From Littorina saxatilis (taxonomy: Eukaryota; Mollusca; Gastropoda; Littorinimorpha; Littorinidae): 64,000 nt of DNA. The position numbers and the translations under genes were made by a program. This document shows positions 59,937 to 64,000 of the stretch, in pieces. The stretch lies in the NCBI RefSeq assembly GCF_037325665.1, contig NC_090261.1, positions 22,268,566-22,332,565 on the forward strand, written 5' to 3'. How positions within the stretch are numbered: position 1 is the stretch's first letter; every line of letters begins with the position of its first letter. The notes under the pieces are model-generated. The model made no database searches, had not been told where the DNA came from, and saw only the letters and a program-made list of their open reading frames with translations.

Positions 59937-60270
59937 TTGGTGTGTGGTGTGTGTGTGTAGCGATTCAGAGAAAACTACTGGACCGATCTTTATGAAATTT
60001 GACATGAGAGTTCCTGGGTATGATATCCCCACATTTCATTTCATTGATAAATGTCTTTGATGACGTCATATCCGGCGTTTTGTGAAAGTTGTGGCAGCAC
60101 TGTCACGCCCTCATTTTCAACCAAATTGGTTGAAATTTTGGTCAAGTAATCTTCGACAAAGCCCGGATTATGGGATTGCATTTCAGCTTGGAGGCTTGAA
60201 AACTAGTTAATTAGTTTGCTCATTAAAGTTGTCATTGAAATTATTTTTTTACTGACAAATTTAAAAATGA
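59838..60270 (-). mobile_element. 0.83 kb Helentron-like repeat, truncated copy 3
   Basis: It retains the hairpin end, a (GT)n tract (59903-59958), GATCGGTCCAGTAG and GATGACGTCATC on the minus strand, and the following 200 bp. It then diverges from the other copies, so it is either truncated or a different subfamily. Confidence 0.7.
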
Positions 60271-60616
60271 TGGCATTGTATTCCTCAATTTCTCCTAAAT
60301 TCAAAAATATATAGATATGTCATGTTTACTCTAAAAATGTGCCCAGAATTACATGACATAGGTTAAGTGGGCCTAAGTACTACGTTTGCACACTACGCGG
60401 AGATGAGCGTGACCCGTCAGGCGTCTCAGTGGTTAGTCGAGACTATGTGAAATAAAGTGTCGGCAACGACTGTTTGTTGGTGTTAATCTGTTACTTTGAT
60501 GCCGACAGCTTGACAAAATGTTGTTATATCGCTTCACGCGACTTGTTTTTGTTTTGTTTTGCACTCATTTATCTGGTCATTTCTTCATTTCTTTTACCTT
60601 CCCCTCTCTGTCGGTG

Positions 60617-60623
<7 letters not shown>

Positions 60624-60700
<77 letters not shown>
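60624..60700. repeat. (CT)n microsatellite
   Basis: About 77 bp of pure CT. Confidence 0.95.
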
Positions 60701-60703
<3 letters not shown>

Positions 60704-60725
60704 AGTATTGTTTGAAACAGTTTTG

Positions 60726-60985
60726 CGTGACTTAAGGTCGCGAATTAGAATCCAGCCCGTGTTGGACACAGGTCAACTGTTAGTGCTGACCCAGAAACGG
60801 TTTGTATGTCCGACCACCGTGTCACCACGCTCTCTCTCTCTCCTCTCTCTCCCTTTCTCAGTATGGCGTGACTTAAGGTCGCGGATTAGAAGCCGACCCA
60901 GGAAAGGTCACAGGTCAACTGTTTGTGCAGATCCAGAGACGGTGTCCATGTCCCACCCCTGTGTCACCACGGCAACGGGGCGGAT
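60726..60985 (+). repeat. Two tandem SINE-body-like units separated by CT tract
   Basis: Units at 60726-60850 and 60867-60985 share CGTGACTTAAGGTCGCG, ATTAGAA, CACAGGTCAACTGTT and GTGTCACCACG. They are about 140 bp apart and each ends beside CT-rich sequence. Likely tandemly arranged fragments of one SINE family. Confidence 0.65.
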
Positions 60986-61182
60986 GTCTTGACCCCGTTA
61001 AGGTCAATGCTTGTTGTGTGAAGATTCATATTATATACATGCATGTGTGCACAAATGCCTGCTAAGTCTTTTTCTTTTCTTGGGTCATGTATTGTAATTA
61101 GCCTCAACTTAATTGTTACCTTCCTTTGCATTGCAAAACACCTTTGATTCAATTTTGTTAGGTAATCAAACAACTTATACTA

Positions 61183-62560
61183 CAGTAAAACCTCCCAGTA
61201 ACGACCTTAAAAATGTTCAGAAAAATCGGTTGTAAAAAGGAGGTGTCTTTATTGGGAGTTTGGGAGGTATACTTTTTTCACAGGGGTGGGAACTGTTGGG
61301 CAGTTCAGTTTTGAAAGATGTGTCCGTTATCCTATTTGTGTTCCAATTTGATGTGCATATGGATAAGCATGATGTACGTGCATACACCAGCGCACACACG
61401 GGCAGACATAACACACAGACAGACACACACACACACACACACACGCACACACGCACACACGCACACACACACACACACACGGTCTCATAGGTAAAACTCA
61501 GTGATTGACCCCGGGTTCGAAGGTCAGTGTCTGTAACCTGGGACAGGAAGAGTTTCCTCTTAGACATCAAAGGAGATGTCCCATAGGTAAAACTTGCTCA
61601 TTGGCAAGTATGGGACATTGACCCGAGGTCTCAGTTGGTGAGCACACACTCACAGAATACGTACATATGAATTCATTATTGAGTTGTCGTTCTAACTGAC
61701 CCTACCCAACCCCTCATATCCCCCCCCCCCCCCCCCCCTACTTCGGGGGCAGTCCTTCAATTGTGACAGCAATAGGTGAGAAGATGACAGCCGTGGGCCA
61801 CTTGACTTGCACGCACTACCGACTACAGACTACCACCCCTGACTCTTGATGCGTGACTAATGGCGTGCATGTTCCGCGTGTGCTGCGTAATTACGAACTT
61901 TGACACTCATTGGTTAAAAGGTCAAAGTCGTTTTTGACCTTAAGGACTGGGTGGGACTGGGTGGCCGAGTGGTAACGCACTTGCGCTCGGAATCGAGAGG
62001 TTGCGTGTTCGACCCTGGGTCAGGCCGCTATTTTCTCCCCCCTTTCCTAACCTAGGTGGTGGGTTCAAGTGCTAGTCTTTCGGATGAGACGAAAAACCGA
62101 GGTCCTTTCGTGTACACTACATTGGGGTGTGCACGTTAAAGATCCCACGATTGACAAAAGGGTCTTTCCTGGCAAAATTATATAGGCGTAGATAAAAATG
62201 CCCACCAAAATACCCGTGTGACCTGGAATAATAGGCCGTGAAAGGTGGATGCAGCGCCTAAAGGCAGTCGATCTACTGGCCGATGTGAATGCGTGATATA
62301 TTGTGTAAAAAATTCCATCTCACACAGCATTAATAGGTAACATGCGCCTTGAGTCGCCTTGTGTGGTGAGATACGTGCGCGATATAAATCCTCGTAAATA
62401 AATAAATAAATAAATAAAAGTTGGTAGGTCGGTCGTCGGAAAAAGGAGGGCGTCGTTCTTGGGAGGTTAGTTACAGTGCGAAAAGCATCCGTCCGGAGAA
62501 ATTTGGTCGGCAAAAGGAGGGTGTCGTTCTTGGGAGAGGTCGTTACGGGAGGTTCCACTG
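61183..62560. mobile_element. pogo/Tigger-like element carrying a nested SINE
   Basis: The ends CAGTAAAACCTCCCAGTAAC and GTTACGGGAGGTTCCACTG are imperfect inverted repeats, each flanked by TA. The right side contains repeated GTCGTTCTTGGGAG words (62452 and 62523). A CA repeat lies at 61421-61481, a poly-C run near 61722 and a SINE at 61958-62418. No transposase frame. Confidence 0.7.
61958..62418 (+). mobile_element. tRNA-Ser-like SINE nested in the pogo-like element
   Basis: The head has GTGGCCGAGTGGTAACGCAC (A-box-like) and GTGTTCGACCCTGG (B-box-like), like a tRNA-Ser/Leu-type molecule. The body has GTGCACGTTAAAGATCCCAC and ends GATATAAATCCTCGTAA followed by (ATAA)n. A 70 bp relic of its tail is in GFM2 intron 8. 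Confidence 0.85.
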
Positions 62561-62618
62561 TATTATAGCTGAAATACTGTATCCTCCAACATCGTACACA
62601 CACATTATATACATTATA

Positions 62619-63937
62619 CAGGGGTGGGATTTCTTTCTGTCACAGGAAGAATGTTGGAATTTTTTTTAATACTTTTTTTGTTAATCCCTGGCAGCTGTTG
62701 TTCAAGCACTGGGTTCTGTGAACAGAAGGTCAACTACCTTTTTTTTGCCCTCTGTTATCTGGGTACAATACCAAATTAACCAAATTGAGTGACATGTAGG
62801 GAACAGCTATGTCATGTCATTCTGGCGAATGAGGCATCTTAGTTGCTATCTATTTGAAAACTCTGCTCACCCACAACTGTATATACCCCACTTGCAGGGA
62901 TTCAGAGACCTTCAGTGGTGTGGTAGAACAAAATTATATTCCTAATCTGTGAGCCAGTGGTATACCTTCTGATACATTGAGTCCTTTTGAAAGTTTACAA
63001 GTGAAACACACTAAATTTAAACATATTTCTCTTTTAATTCAAGCTATGATTCAACAATAATTTTAGAATATAACCTCTGAAATGATGAATTGAAAAGCAG
63101 CATCAGAAGACTGTGTATAGCATTAGCAAGGGATATAACTCTGGCGGTTTCTGTTTTTGTTTAAACCTTCTTTTATTACCTGAGCAGTTAGCCCTTTTGA
63201 AGGTGTTTAATTGAAACAAACTGACTTGAAACTTGTTTCTCATTTGGTTCAAGCTATGGTTTTGAGAATATACCACCTGCAATGATAAAATCATAAGCTA
63301 CAAGTAAAAATGTGTAGTACAAGGGAGGTGACTGTTATTTTCTGTGTTTGCTTTGTTTGCATGGCGATTTTCCTTTAATGCAGTAAACATGTTTTAAACA
63401 AAGACAAAAGTAGGTGATGAAATCAAATACCTTCACGTTTACAAGATTTTTGTAATGATGTGCATCTCCAATTTTAAGTATTTGTTTAAGCCGCTTCTAA
63501 AAGCCTTCTTGAAATTTGTTTACCACTTGTTTTTGTAGACCCCCCTAGCAAGAGTGATACAACCAAACATCTTCAAGTATGGAGGTTTTTGATTTTGTGC
63601 ATCCCCCCCCCCCCCCCCCCCCCATTTGTAATTGTTTGCTGTTATCAGTTTTAAAGCCAGCGGAGACTCAAATAGCCCCCTCATGAAATGCTAAAAATAT
63701 TTTTCAGCTGGTCAGTTACAAAAACCTTCAAGTTTACAAGATGTATATATTATGCATCTCCAAAAAGCTTGTTCTAAAATGTACAAGTCAGGAGAGGCCG
63801 CCTAAACCCTCCCTAAAATGCCCTCCCTAGGCCCCCCAGCAAGGGCGCTGCCCCTGCACCCCGCCGGAGCCTTAGCGGCCCCTGGACCCCAGCCTTCCAA
63901 AATGTTCAGTCCTGGCAACATTTTGGGCTCCCACCCA
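62619..63937. mobile_element. Possible hAT-like element with internal degenerate repeats
   Basis: The left end CAGGGGTGGGATT follows a TATA-rich target. A possible degenerate right end, GGGCTCCCACCC, is at 63930. Inside are repeated words: AATTCAAGCTATG (63040 and 63248), and CTTCA(A/C)GTTTACAAGAT with TGCATCTCCAA (63432 and 63725). A poly-C run lies at 63603-63623. The right boundary is uncertain. Confidence 0.4.
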
Positions 63938-64000
63938 TATACAGTATATTATATATGTGAATGAATTTTCATTAATATGACTTGAATTTAGAGGTCTGGT

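Overview
This is a eukaryotic nuclear window with small exons, canonical GT/AG introns and very dense interspersed repeats. It most likely comes from a marine gastropod mollusc. The grounds are animal gene content, long CA/GT and CT/AG microsatellites, and tRNA-derived SINEs with (GAA)n or (TAAA)n tails of the kind I associate with molluscan genomes. The species is an inference; a Littorina-like caenogastropod would fit. There is no bacterial-style operon, rRNA, CRISPR or recognisable virus-like element.

Four host genes can be built exon by exon with consistent splice phases, and the start of a fifth is visible. From left to right: GFM2 (+, nine coding exons, 4535-14017), a mitochondrial EF-G2-type ribosome-recycling GTPase; NRDE2 (-, eleven coding exons, 24768-15603), convergent with GFM2; ADPGK (-, five coding exons, 42851-32001), an ADP-dependent glucokinase; RNASET2 (-, nine coding exons, 52246-46773), a secreted acid ribonuclease; and probably HYLS1 (+, from 55950, running out of the window), a centriole/cilium protein whose 5' end is head-to-head with RNASET2. 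These look like ordinary housekeeping genes that share a neighbourhood, not a pathway. A two-exon coding fragment of unknown family (36037-35463, -) lies inside ADPGK intron 2.

Most of the remaining sequence is transposon-derived. I could delimit: nine copies of a tRNA-headed SINE with an internal hairpin, six of them flanked by 12-15 bp target duplications; two other SINE types; three PIF/Harbinger-like MITEs with TAA duplications; two abutting TTAA-target elements that share one TTAA; two pogo-like elements, one with a SINE inside it; several hAT-like elements with CAGGG ends, mostly in TA-rich DNA; a 0.83 kb repeat with Helentron-like architecture (two full copies and one fragment); a nearly perfect 56 bp-arm palindrome; a TIR element carrying nuclear-receptor-type half-sites; and an element full of GATCACG words.

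The most interesting non-TE observation is a series of degenerate repeats just downstream of NRDE2 that echo the coding sequence of its own last exon. All exon boundaries were read by eye from splice motifs, reading phase and recalled human orthologues; no search or alignment was run.
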